NCBI GenBank assembly: GCA_964610885.1
Contig: CAZSWR010000089.1
Coordinates: 1 to 13,683, forward strand
Direction of reading: 5' to 3'
Source of the DNA: CAZSWR01 sp964610885
Lineage (GTDB): Bacteria; Bacteroidota; Ignavibacteria; Kapaibacteriales; UBA2268
DNA: 13,683 bases
Shown here: positions 8,049 to 13,683 of the stretch, one piece after another
Layout of the letters: each line of letters begins with the position of its first letter
How positions within the stretch are numbered: the first letter of the stretch is position 1
Notes under the pieces: model-generated
Seen by the model: the letters and a program-made list of their open reading frames with translations, nothing else
What the model was told of the DNA's origin: nothing
The model's database searches: none
Position numbers and translations under genes: made by a program

Positions 8049-8420
8049 ATTAGTTTCTCAATTTCCGATAATGCTCCTATCTTTGTGGAAAAGGAAATCG
8101 GATGAGTTCGCAGCGTTTGGGACACCCAAGCAAAAACAATATCTTGGGGATTGATACTGTACGAGCGGTTGTTATATAAATCGTGGTAGAATAATCCTAA
8201 CACATAGAACATTCGCTACTCGAAATCACCTTTAAAAAAAGGAAATGTTGCTACAATATAACAACCGCTATGCGGTAAAGAATAGTTTCAATTTTTTATG
8301 TTTGGGACAATATCCCCGCATCGCCACCATATAGTTCTAATATAAGAAAAAATGAATCCTTGTCCATCTTTCCTCATCATCATTGCGCTGCCTTTAAAAA
8401 AACAAAGTGGCAGCCGCCAC
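8049..8420. other. 372-bp repeat-filled spacer
   Basis: No gene seen. It is made up of the second long direct repeat (8097-8284), then the second copy of the ~93-bp dispersed repeat (8332-8424), which includes the terminator of the Cache lipoprotein gene. Confidence 0.6.
8097..8284. repeat. Long direct repeat, copy 2 (right flank of orphan gene)
   Basis: Same orientation as copy 1. The left block is 8097-8156 and the right block 8200-8284. It contains a perfect 14-bp inverted repeat, AGCGGTTGTTATAT at 8164-8177 and ATATAACAACCGCT at 8256-8269, enclosing 78 bp. The right arm continues into a small ACCGC-TAT-GCGGT palindrome (8264-8276). The arrangement resembles a short non-autonomous element. 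Confidence 0.8.
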
Positions 8421-8424
8421 TTAT
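8332..8424. repeat. Dispersed ~93-bp repeat, copy 2 (partner at 409-501)
   Basis: Begins TAGTTCTAATATAAG and ends over the stop codon of the Cache lipoprotein gene. In this copy the terminal hairpin is perfect and functions plausibly as that gene's terminator, so the repeat may be a mobile or duplicated 3'-end module. Confidence 0.7.
8396..8422 (-). terminator. Intrinsic terminator of the Cache lipoprotein gene
   Basis: On the minus strand the stem AAGTGGC-GGCT-GCCACTT (8422-8405) is followed by TGTTTTTTT (8404-8396). The first two stem bases are the last two bases of the TAA stop codon, so the terminator is fused to the gene end. Confidence 0.8.
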
Positions 8425-8948
8425 TCCATATAAATGCCGCTGCCGATGAAGTACTTGGTGCCGCGGATCGGCTCGACGTATCCCATTTTGCGTATTTCGC
8501 GTGTGGTGTCGCCGGGTTTGCGCCAGTAGAACTCCACGTATCCGCCACCTTTGGCGGCTGCCGCGGCGAGTTCCTGGATGACGAATTTGCCTTTAGTATC
8601 TTTGTAGTTGGTTAGGTCTTTCCCCTCGAGGTCTTTCTGCATTGCGTGGGCCACGTTGAAGCATTTGTCGTCATAGACATAGAAATAGCCCGAACCGTCT
8701 GCGTAGAACCTTACCGAATCGATGGCCCGGCGAATAAGCGCGACGACCTCTTTTTCGTTCGTATTCCCCTTGACCATTTCCTGAAGCATGACTGCGGCCG
8801 TGTGAACGATACTTTTCGCAATTTGCTTGTTGCACTCCGAAGAATCCTTGGCCGGGGCTTTGGACTTGTCCTGAACGGCCTCTTTGGTGCACGAAGCGGC
8901 TAACAATCCGACAAAAACGAACAAAGAGAGTAACACTTTTGCTTTCAT
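8421..8948 (-). CDS. Single-Cache-domain lipoprotein
   Basis: A 175-residue protein with a lipoprotein signal: M-K-A-K, a hydrophobic core, and lipobox L-A-A-S-C with C20 as the lipidated residue. After a short Lys/Ser/Ala linker, residues about 38-175 form one small Cache-type sensor domain. They comprise a long N-terminal helix, then I-D-S-V-R-F-Y, the G-S-G-Y-F-Y-V-Y-D motif near 85-93, L-E-G-K-D-L-T-N-Y near 107-115, a helix, G-G-Y-V-E-F-Y-W near 135-142, and the closing strand G-T-K-Y-F-I-G-S-G-I-Y. Such domains normally form the extracellular sensor of chemoreceptors and histidine kinases and bind small organic acids; here there is no membrane helix or signalling domain, so it would act as an anchored periplasmic binding protein. 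A strong GGGAGG ribosome site sits before the ATG. An intrinsic terminator follows directly. Confidence 0.85.
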   Translation of the reverse strand: MKAKVLLSLFVFVGLLAASCTKEAVQDKSKAPAKDSSECNKQIAKSIVHTAAVMLQEMVKGNTNEKEVVALIRRAIDSVRFYADGSGYFYVYDDKCFNVAHAMQKDLEGKDLTNYKDTKGKFVIQELAAAAAKGGGYVEFYWRKPGDTTREIRKMGYVEPIRGTKYFIGSGIYME

Positions 8949-8979
8949 AGAACCTCCCGCGATTTAAAAGTAACTAAGC

Positions 8980-9002
8980 GCAGGCCGGGGTTTCCGGCCT
9001 GC
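8980..9002. terminator. GC-rich hairpin after the M24 peptidase gene
   Basis: GCAGGCCGG (8980-8988) pairs perfectly with CCGGCCTGC (8994-9002) around a 5-nt loop. It lies about 73 bp past the peptidase stop on the minus strand, but the downstream U content is weak (GCTTAGTTACTTTT). It could be a weak or partial terminator that leaves some read-through into the Cache lipoprotein gene. Confidence 0.5.
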
Positions 9003-9074
9003 TGATGCTCATATAGTATATTTCAATCGGATGTTTTGGTACAAACTTGAACAGTGAACCCTTGGCGGGGCCGA

Positions 9075-10265
9075 TTATCCAAGCGTAAGGATCGGAATCA
9101 CTTTGTCCTGAATCGGGCCGCAGACCTCGACTTTGCCTTCGTCCGTTACGAAGACATCGATTTCCGTGCGGAATCCGATTTTCTCTTCGAGCATATAGAT
9201 ACCCGGTTCGACGGAGAAACAAGTGCCGGGGATGATCACGCGCTCGTCTTTGGTCTCCAAGTTATCGATATGGACACCATTGCCGTGCACCTCTTCGCCG
9301 ATGTTGTGGCCGGTGCGGTGCGTGAAGTATTCGCCATAGCCGGCATCGACGATCACCTTGCGGCAGGCGTCGTCCACCTCCCAACCGCAGAGTTTGCGGC
9401 CGGTCGAGAAGGCGTCGCGAACCATATCCAGGGCGGCATTTCGCGCGCGGGCGCCCACTTGGAATATCTCTTCGATTCGTGCGGGCACTTCCGTGCCGAT
9501 GAATCCCATCCATGTTATATCGTAATAAATTGATCCGGGTTGGTTCTTCTTGGCCCAGAGGTCCAGAAGCACCAAATCGCCCTCTTTCATAACGTGGCTG
9601 TTTTCCTCGGTCGGCTCGAAGTGCGGGTCGGCAGCGTGTTCGTTCACGGCGACGATCGGGCCGTCTTCCCATGTCATATTTTCTTTGCGCATCAGGTCGT
9701 GCATGAATGCTTGCATTTCCACTTCGCGTGGGGCCTTGCCAGCTTTGATTCTGCGGGCAATCTCGCGGAAGGTTTCGTCCTTGACGAATTGCATGGACTT
9801 GCCTGCGTCCAGGTGGCTTTGGTAGTCATCCATCGAAAGGTGCGACTCGAAAATGCTCACCAAATCCGCACTCGAGACCACTTCGACGCCGAAGCTACGA
9901 ACCAGGTCCACAGTGCCGCCATCGACGATCGAGACGTACGGGATTGCGTTCAGGGGCGAGTATTGCATCATCACTTTCTTGGCATTGCCGAGCATTGATT
10001 TCAGGAGCGAATGCTGTTCCTGCCAGGGCAGATAGATGAGTTTTTCGCCGGGAAGGTGGTCGCAGCGCCACGGTTCGATCCGGTGCACTAATTTCTTGGG
10101 TTCGCCCTCGGCCGGGATGTAATAGAACCAGCGGCGCGATGCGAAGCGCGTGGTGTCCATTTTCAAAATGCGAGCGGCGATGGCGTCGCGATTGTGAAAG
10201 TCATAGAAAAGCCAGCCATCAACGCCGGCTTTTTTCAATTCTACTTGAATTTTTTTTAAGTCCAT
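9075..10265 (-). CDS. M24-family metallopeptidase (Xaa-Pro aminopeptidase-like)
   Basis: A 396-residue cytoplasmic protein with a creatinase-like N-terminal domain (about 1-155) and a pita-bread catalytic domain (about 160-390). All five dimetal ligands are visible: D235 in L-L-D-L-W, D249 in Y-Y-D-I-T-W, H320 in H-R-T-G-H-N-I-G, E353 in S-V-E-P-G-I-Y and E368 in F-R-T-E-I-D. The accessory histidines H316 and H327 match the aminopeptidase P pattern. The expected activity is removal of N-terminal residues before proline, or a related dipeptidase or hydrolase reaction; the exact substrate cannot be read from sequence. The ATG at 10265 follows AAAAAGGGAAAAA, a fair ribosome site. The gene is divergent from rmlA, separated by about 120 bp. 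Confidence 0.92.
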   Translation of the reverse strand: MDLKKIQVELKKAGVDGWLFYDFHNRDAIAARILKMDTTRFASRRWFYYIPAEGEPKKLVHRIEPWRCDHLPGEKLIYLPWQEQHSLLKSMLGNAKKVMMQYSPLNAIPYVSIVDGGTVDLVRSFGVEVVSSADLVSIFESHLSMDDYQSHLDAGKSMQFVKDETFREIARRIKAGKAPREVEMQAFMHDLMRKENMTWEDGPIVAVNEHAADPHFEPTEENSHVMKEGDLVLLDLWAKKNQPGSIYYDITWMGFIGTEVPARIEEIFQVGARARNAALDMVRDAFSTGRKLCGWEVDDACRKVIVDAGYGEYFTHRTGHNIGEEVHGNGVHIDNLETKDERVIIPGTCFSVEPGIYMLEEKIGFRTEIDVFVTDEGKVEVCGPIQDKVIPILTLG

Positions 10266-10388
10266 TTTTTCCCTTTTTCAAAACAAATATCAAAACATAA
10301 ATTTAATAATTTTCACATTAATAAAAGCAATTTTTATTCAAGAAATTCCTTAATTTTGAAAATAGTATTGATTGGAATTGGAATGACG
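10266..10388. promoter_or_regulatory. Divergent promoter region between peptidase gene and rmlA
   Basis: Very AT-rich spacer that must carry promoters for both genes. On the plus strand TAATTTTG at 10351-10358 fits the TAnnTTTG -7 box and would start transcription near 10365, giving rmlA a leader of roughly 20 nt. A TTG start at 10356 would lie inside this box, which favours the ATG starts at 10383 or 10389. I see no convincing box for the peptidase gene. Confidence 0.4.
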
Positions 10389-11264
10389 ATGAAAACTAAA
10401 GGTATTATTTTGGCAGGCGGCAGCGGATCGAGGCTCTACCCGATGACTGCAGTTTCGAGCAAACAGTTGCAAGTGGTCTATGACAAACCGATGATTTACT
10501 ATCCTCTGGCCACTCTCATGCTTGCCGGTATTAGGGATATAATGCTGATTTCCACTCCGAAAGACCTTCCGAATTTCCGCTCATTGCTCGGCACGGGCGA
10601 ACAATTCGGTATCAATATAACATACACAGAACAGGCCCGTCCGGGCGGAATCGCCGAAGCGTTCGTCTACGCAGCGGACTTCATCGGCCAGGACCAAGTT
10701 TGCCTGATCCTTGGGGACAACCTGTTCTACGGGAAACTAAACTTCCTGCGCAAAGCCGTAGAGGCGAACCAAGGCGGAACCGTCTTCGGCTATGCCGTCA
10801 ATAACCCATCCGAGTACGGCGTCGTGGAGTTCGGCGCTAACCGCCAAGTGTTGAGCATCGAGGAGAAGCCGGCGAAACCAAAGTCGAAGTACGCAATTCC
10901 CGGGCTATATATTTTCGACAAAGACGTGGTGGAGATTTCGCGCAATATCAAGCCCAGCGCGCGCGGCGAACTGGAAATCACCGACGTCCAGAAGGAATAC
11001 CTGCACCGTGGGAAGTTGCGCGTCGAGGTTATCGGCCGCGGAATTGCTTGGCTGGACACCGGTACGCCCGAGAGCCTCATCGAAGCCGGCCAATTCATAC
11101 ACGCAATCGAGAAGCGTCAGGGCCTGAAGATCGCCTGCCTGGAGGAGATCGCGCTGATGATGGGCTTCGTTACGCGCGAGGAATACTCGAGGACAATCGA
11201 AGCGCTCCCGAACTGCACCTACAAATACTACTGCCTGAAAGCCCTCGAAGAGCTTGAGCAGTAG
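10389..11264 (+). CDS. rmlA: Glucose-1-phosphate thymidylyltransferase
   Basis: Joins dTTP and glucose-1-phosphate to give dTDP-glucose, the first step to dTDP-rhamnose and other deoxysugars for surface polysaccharide. From the ATG at 10389 it has 291 residues, the usual RfbA/RmlA length, and aligns from the first residues (M-K-T-K-G-I-I-L-A-G-G). Visible marks are the nucleotide loop G-G-S-G-S-R-L at 10-16 (Ser where most have Thr), K25 in S-S-K-Q, K-P-M-I-Y-Y-P at 33-39, L-G-D-N with metal ligand D110, Y-G-V-V-E-F, E-E-K-P, G-L-Y-I-F-D, S-A-R-G-E-L-E-I-T-D and W-L-D-T-G-T. An in-frame ATG six bases upstream (10383) is equally well placed after a GGA; a TTG at 10356 is unlikely. rmlB, rmlC and rmlD are not in the window, so the gene stands alone here. 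Confidence 0.95.
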   Translation: MKTKGIILAGGSGSRLYPMTAVSSKQLQVVYDKPMIYYPLATLMLAGIRDIMLISTPKDLPNFRSLLGTGEQFGINITYTEQARPGGIAEAFVYAADFIGQDQVCLILGDNLFYGKLNFLRKAVEANQGGTVFGYAVNNPSEYGVVEFGANRQVLSIEEKPAKPKSKYAIPGLYIFDKDVVEISRNIKPSARGELEITDVQKEYLHRGKLRVEVIGRGIAWLDTGTPESLIEAGQFIHAIEKRQGLKIACLEEIALMMGFVTREEYSRTIEALPNCTYKYYCLKALEELEQ

Positions 11265-11280
11265 GTGGGGGTGGATATTC

Positions 11281-11380
11281 CTCATATAATCCCACGGGTG
11301 TGGATATAATCCCACGGGTGTGGATATAATCCCACGGGTGAGTATATAATCCCACGGGTGTGGATATAATCCCACGGGTG
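11281..11380. repeat. Five tandem 20-bp repeats (nnnTATAATCCCACGGGTG)
   Basis: Five head-to-tail units of exactly 20 bp start at 11281, 11301, 11321, 11341 and 11361. The last 15 bases are identical in all five; the first three vary (CTC, TGG, TGG, AGT, TGG, followed by ATATAAT). Each unit ends in CCCACGGGTG, the left half of the hairpin that closes the array. There are no spacers, so it is a tandem repeat rather than CRISPR. Confidence 0.95.
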
Positions 11381-11390
11381 AACCCGTGGG
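11371..11390. repeat. REP-like hairpin (CGGGT/ACCCG family), copy 1
   Basis: CCCACGGGT (11371-11379), loop GA, ACCCGTGGG (11382-11390): a perfect 9-bp stem. Its left arm is the end of the fifth tandem unit. Confidence 0.8.
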
Positions 11391-11408
11391 TTGGAGAGAT
11401 TGACATAA

Positions 11409-11428
11409 CCTACGGGTTTACCCGTAGG
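11409..11428. repeat. REP-like hairpin (CGGGT/ACCCG family), copy 2
   Basis: CCTACGGGT (11409-11417), loop TT, ACCCGTAGG (11420-11428). Relative to copy 1 the third base pair changes from C-G to T-A on both arms, so pairing is kept. A T-run appears only about 18 bp later (from 11447), so a terminator role for rmlA is possible but not typical. Confidence 0.8.
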
Positions 11429-11485
11429 ATGAATCATTGTAAGTGGATTTTTTTATTTGCAATAATAACATTTTTTCGTAAGTTG

Positions 11486-11493
11486 TATCTTTG
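11486..11493 (+). promoter_or_regulatory. Possible -7 box (TATCTTTG) for the restriction-modification gene
   Basis: TATCTTTG fits TAnnTTTG, 22 bp before the ATG at 11516. A TTTGC at 11456-11460 is further away (26 bp gap) than the 19-21 bp expected for a -33 box. No Shine-Dalgarno sequence is seen before the start. Confidence 0.35.
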
Positions 11494-11515
11494 TTTTCAA
11501 CAAGAATACTTGCTT

Positions 11516-13683
11516 ATGTTACAATCAGCCAAAGACCAATTAGCGCAACTTGCTTTTAATTTCAAAATTAATAGTTACCGCCAACTAAACGAATCTCAAA
11601 CTCGCCTTAGCTATATCGATCGTTTCTGGGAAATCCTCGGGTGGAACATTAGGAATACAGCCGAAGTACAAGTGGAGACTACCGATAAAAAATCGAAACG
11701 CCCCGACTACAGATTCGTTAAAGGCAAGAAAACTCTGTTCTTCGTCGAAGCAAAAAAACCGGCCGAAGACTTAAAGAATCCGAAACATATTTATCAAACG
11801 AAACTCTATTGCTGGAACGGCAACGTCCCGCTTGCCATCCTTACCGATTTCGAAGAGTTTCGTCCGTTCCGGTCCGTTGGCAAACCCGACGAAAAGAATC
11901 CTAACAAAGGACTTATAAAGAATCTCGATATTACTTTCGAGCAATATGCCGACAGAGTCGACGATCTGTTCGCTGCCTTCGGGAAGGAAGCAGTGGACGC
12001 CGGTTCCATCGCCACGCTTGTCAAGGCAACGCAAGCAGAAATTCGCGATACGGTCGATAAGGATTTCCTTAACACGATTACTCGCTGGCGCTTGGCACTT
12101 GCCGACAAAATCGCTTCGAGCAACCACTTCGAGAACGAATTCCAACTGTCCGAATCTGTCCAGAGGATACTCGATAGGTTGGTGTTCCTCAGGATTATCC
12201 AAGACAAAGGAATCGAAGACCGAGACTACCTTTCGCAAATCGCAGAGTGCCGCGCTCGGGACACATATTCCGAATTTGTTTCAGTTTGCAAAGAATTAGC
12301 TCCGAAATATAACGGACTGATTTTCAATCCGCACCCCACCAGCGAGAATTTGTCCGTTGAGACTACACTCTTCAAGCGCATCGTTAAGGAAATGATGCCA
12401 GAGGACTCTCCATACAGATTCGACGAGATTCCAGTCGAAATGCTGGGTACTATCTACGAACGTTTCCTCGGGGACGAAATCAGCTTCGACAAAAAAGGAA
12501 AAATCTCCATTGACCAGAAACCCGAAGTCAGAAAAGCCGGAGGCGTGTATTATACTCCACAATATATTGTTGAATATATAGTGGAAAATACAGTAGGGAA
12601 ACTGCTCGAAAAGTGCAAAACACCTGACGACGTGGCAAAATTGAGAATTTTGGATCCTGCCTGCGGATCCGGCTCATTCCTCTTGGGTGCTTTCGACAAA
12701 TTAATCGCTTGGCACGAAGATTACTTCGGCGCAAATCCCCACAAAGCAATCGAGAACAAAAAGAGCCAAGGATTCCTGCTGGCTCGGTTGGACGCTGCCG
12801 AAAGGATGAGATTGACTACAAGGATGAAAGGCAGAATCCTTCAGAATAATATATTCGGCGTGGACTTAGACAAGCAGGCTACCGAAGTTGCCCAAATGTC
12901 CCTCTATATCCGAGTGCTCGAAGGCTATGCCGAGGAGGCGCAAACCTCTATCGGCTTCAAAGAGGCTATCCTTCCCAAAATGGAAGGTAACATCAAATGT
13001 GGCAACTCGCTAATCGGCACCGACTTCATCCAAGATGACTTCTTCGGGCTGAGCGAGCGCGAGAAGCACAAAATCAACCCGTTCGATTGGGATGAACAAT
13101 TCCCCACAGTTTTTCGGCGCGGGGACGCAACTTCAGACCAAAAGGCTTTCCACGTAACATGGGCCACACACGAAAGCAGGAAGGTGAACCCGAACGATAG
13201 AGCTTCCGAAGTTATTCTGGACGGGATTTCGAGGGAGAAAGTTGCAAAGTTCATTGACGATAAAATTCCGGAGATAAATTGCAAGGTTATTGAAGCAAAC
13301 GTCCTCAACGACCATGTACATATTCTTTTGGTCTGCCCAAGTGATGAACTTGCTGAAGTGGTTAGGAACCTGAAGGGATACTCAAGCTATATGCTTCATA
13401 GGAACACCGAGGATTCCAACCTCCGGGTTAACCCGGAGGTTGACGCCCAACAGTATTCTGACGGCACTATCAAAAAACTATGGGCAAGCGGATTCGACAG
13501 TCGAGAAATAAATGAAAATGAGTACTTCGAGAATGTGCAGCTATACATTAGAAACAACCACGCTAAACACAACATGCCGCCCTTAGAATACTCTTTCAAA
13601 AACTTGACGAGCACAACCCAAGCCTTCGCGCCCGCAAGCAATGCCGGATTCGATGCCGTTATTGGAAATCCGCCGTATATTAA
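11516..13683 (+). CDS. Type IIG restriction-modification enzyme with nested Y1/HUH transposase domain, 3' end missing
   Basis: A single open frame runs from the ATG at 11516 through the window edge (722 codons, no stop). The order is as follows. A PD-(D/E)XK nuclease has R-P-D64 and V-E78-A-K80. A helical linker spans about 130-335. The Eco57I-type N6-adenine methylase has G-V-Y-Y-T-P at 343-348, SAM-binding D-P-A-C-G-S-G-S-F at 380-388, G-V-D-L-D near 448-452, and the catalytic N-P-P-Y at 718-721. Between F-R-R-G (533-536) and G-F-D-A-V-I-G-N-P-P-Y (from 711) lie about 172 extra residues that form an IS200-like HUH domain. The target-recognition domain should follow beyond the edge. In family members without an insertion these two segments adjoin. 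The predicted role is cutting unmodified DNA and methylating one strand of its site. Whether the enzyme tolerates the insert is unknown. No partner methylase is visible. Confidence 0.9.
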   Translation, partial: MLQSAKDQLAQLAFNFKINSYRQLNESQTRLSYIDRFWEILGWNIRNTAEVQVETTDKKSKRPDYRFVKGKKTLFFVEAKKPAEDLKNPKHIYQTKLYCWNGNVPLAILTDFEEFRPFRSVGKPDEKNPNKGLIKNLDITFEQYADRVDDLFAAFGKEAVDAGSIATLVKATQAEIRDTVDKDFLNTITRWRLALADKIASSNHFENEFQLSESVQRILDRLVFLRIIQDKGIEDRDYLSQIAECRARDTYSEFVSVCKELAPKYNGLIFNPHPTSENLSVETTLFKRIVKEMMPEDSPYRFDEIPVEMLGTIYERFLGDEISFDKKGKISIDQKPEVRKAGGVYYTPQYIVEYIVENTVGKLLEKCKTPDDVAKLRILDPACGSGSFLLGAFDKLIAWHEDYFGANPHKAIENKKSQGFLLARLDAAERMRLTTRMKGRILQNNIFGVDLDKQATEVAQMSLYIRVLEGYAEEAQTSIGFKEAILPKMEGNIKCGNSLIGTDFIQDDFFGLSEREKHKINPFDWDEQFPTVFRRGDATSDQKAFHVTWATHESRKVNPNDRASEVILDGISREKVAKFIDDKIPEINCKVIEANVLNDHVHILLVCPSDELAEVVRNLKGYSSYMLHRNTEDSNLRVNPEVDAQQYSDGTIKKLWASGFDSREINENEYFENVQLYIRNNHAKHNMPPLEYSFKNLTSTTQAFAPASNAGFDAVIGNPPYI
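13124..13639 (+). mobile_element. Nested Y1-type HUH tyrosine transposase (RAYT-like) domain inside the RM gene
   Basis: This is codons about 537-708 of the RM gene, in the same frame. The first strand is F-H-V-T-W-A-T at 545-551, followed by a helix, then the HUH motif N-D-H-V-H-I-L-L with H600 and H602, the helix V-V-R-N-L-K-G-Y-S-S-Y, the K-K-L-W-A-S-G-F strand, and a last helix with Y677 in L-Y-I-R-N-N, where REP-associated tyrosine transposases have their catalytic tyrosine (Y-I-x-x-N-P). It begins without its own Met or ribosome site and ends without a stop, so it is made only as part of the fusion. Boundaries are judged from where the methylase sequence breaks off and resumes and are good to a few residues. 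No transposon ends were identified. Confidence 0.85.
13418..13441. repeat. Perfect 24-bp palindrome inside the nested HUH domain (CGGGT/ACCCG family, copy 3)
   Basis: Bases 13418-13429 and 13430-13441 are exact reverse complements. Its core is CCTCCGGGT-TA-ACCCGGAGG, the same 9-2-9 design as the intergenic hairpins at 11371 and 11409. In frame it encodes N-L-R-V-N-P-E-V, between two parts of the domain that are normally joined by a variable loop. Confidence 0.85.

Noticed and set aside
6710..8284. Integron cassette with attC sites around the orphan gene
   Set aside because: The repeats are of a suitable size and have inverted arms, but I find no paired RYYYAAC and GTTRRRY core sites at their ends. 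A lone GTTAGAC at 7064-7070 has no partner, and no integrase is seen.
11281..11390. CRISPR array
   Set aside because: The units are 20 bp head to tail with no spacers of differing sequence, and no cas genes are present.
10905..11406. Minus-strand frames with a G-L-Y-P-H-P-W-D-Y repeat peptide
   Set aside because: The repeated peptide is only the 20-bp tandem array read in two frames, continued antisense into rmlA.
11771..12238. 155- and 133-codon minus-strand frames in the RM gene
   Set aside because: Antisense shadows of the nuclease and linker region of the RM gene, which has clear motifs on the plus strand.
13133..13321. Independent transposase gene start or a frameshifted pseudogene
   Set aside because: The HUH domain is in the same frame as the methylase on both sides, with no stop, no separate start signal and no frameshift, so it is a fused domain and not a separate or broken gene.

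Overview
The window looks like a piece of a Bacteroidota/Chlorobiota-type chromosome (FCB group; an Ignavibacteria- or Kapabacteria-like lineage is my best guess, at moderate confidence). The reasons are: a secreted SBBP-repeat protein with a 63-residue period, a YfhO-type polytopic membrane protein, weak or absent Shine-Dalgarno sequences at most starts, TAnnTTTG boxes of the Bacteroidota -7 type in front of at least four genes, and balanced-GC genes separated by AT-rich, repeat-laden spacers. No rRNA, tRNA or CRISPR array was found.

Layout. At the left edge is the 5' part of a minus-strand SBBP beta-propeller-like secreted protein (1-352), followed by a 629-bp spacer full of hairpins (353-981). 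Then comes a run of minus-strand housekeeping genes: panB (pantothenate synthesis) behind a YfhO-family membrane protein, then asd (aspartate-semialdehyde dehydrogenase), whose start overlaps the end of a YmdB-type phosphodiesterase gene. Positions 6510-8420 are an accessory island: an AT-rich orphan gene for an exported protein (7284-8048), bracketed by two direct copies of a roughly 190-240 bp repeat. Next are a Cache-domain lipoprotein with a clear terminator built onto its stop codon, and an M24 (aminopeptidase P-like) metallopeptidase. Divergent from these, on the plus strand, is rmlA (dTDP-glucose synthesis), followed by an array of five 20-bp tandem repeats that ends in hairpins.

The right end holds the most unusual object. 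It is a long plus-strand gene (11516 to beyond the edge, 722 codons visible) encoding a type IIG restriction-modification enzyme with an N-terminal PD-(D/E)XK nuclease and an Eco57I-like N6-adenine methylase. A complete-looking Y1/IS200-type HUH tyrosine transposase (RAYT-like) domain of about 170 residues is inserted in frame immediately before the catalytic NPPY motif. The nested domain keeps its HVH motif and a candidate catalytic tyrosine, and its own coding sequence contains a perfect 24-bp palindrome. That palindrome has the same stem-2nt-stem design as two intergenic hairpins just upstream of the gene, which suggests a REP-like element family linked to the nested HUH domain.

The genes do not form one pathway. 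The left two thirds is mostly core metabolism (coenzyme A precursor, aspartate-family amino acids, nucleotide-sugar synthesis) and envelope functions. The two accessory segments (6510-8420 and 11265 to the end) carry the signs of mobility.
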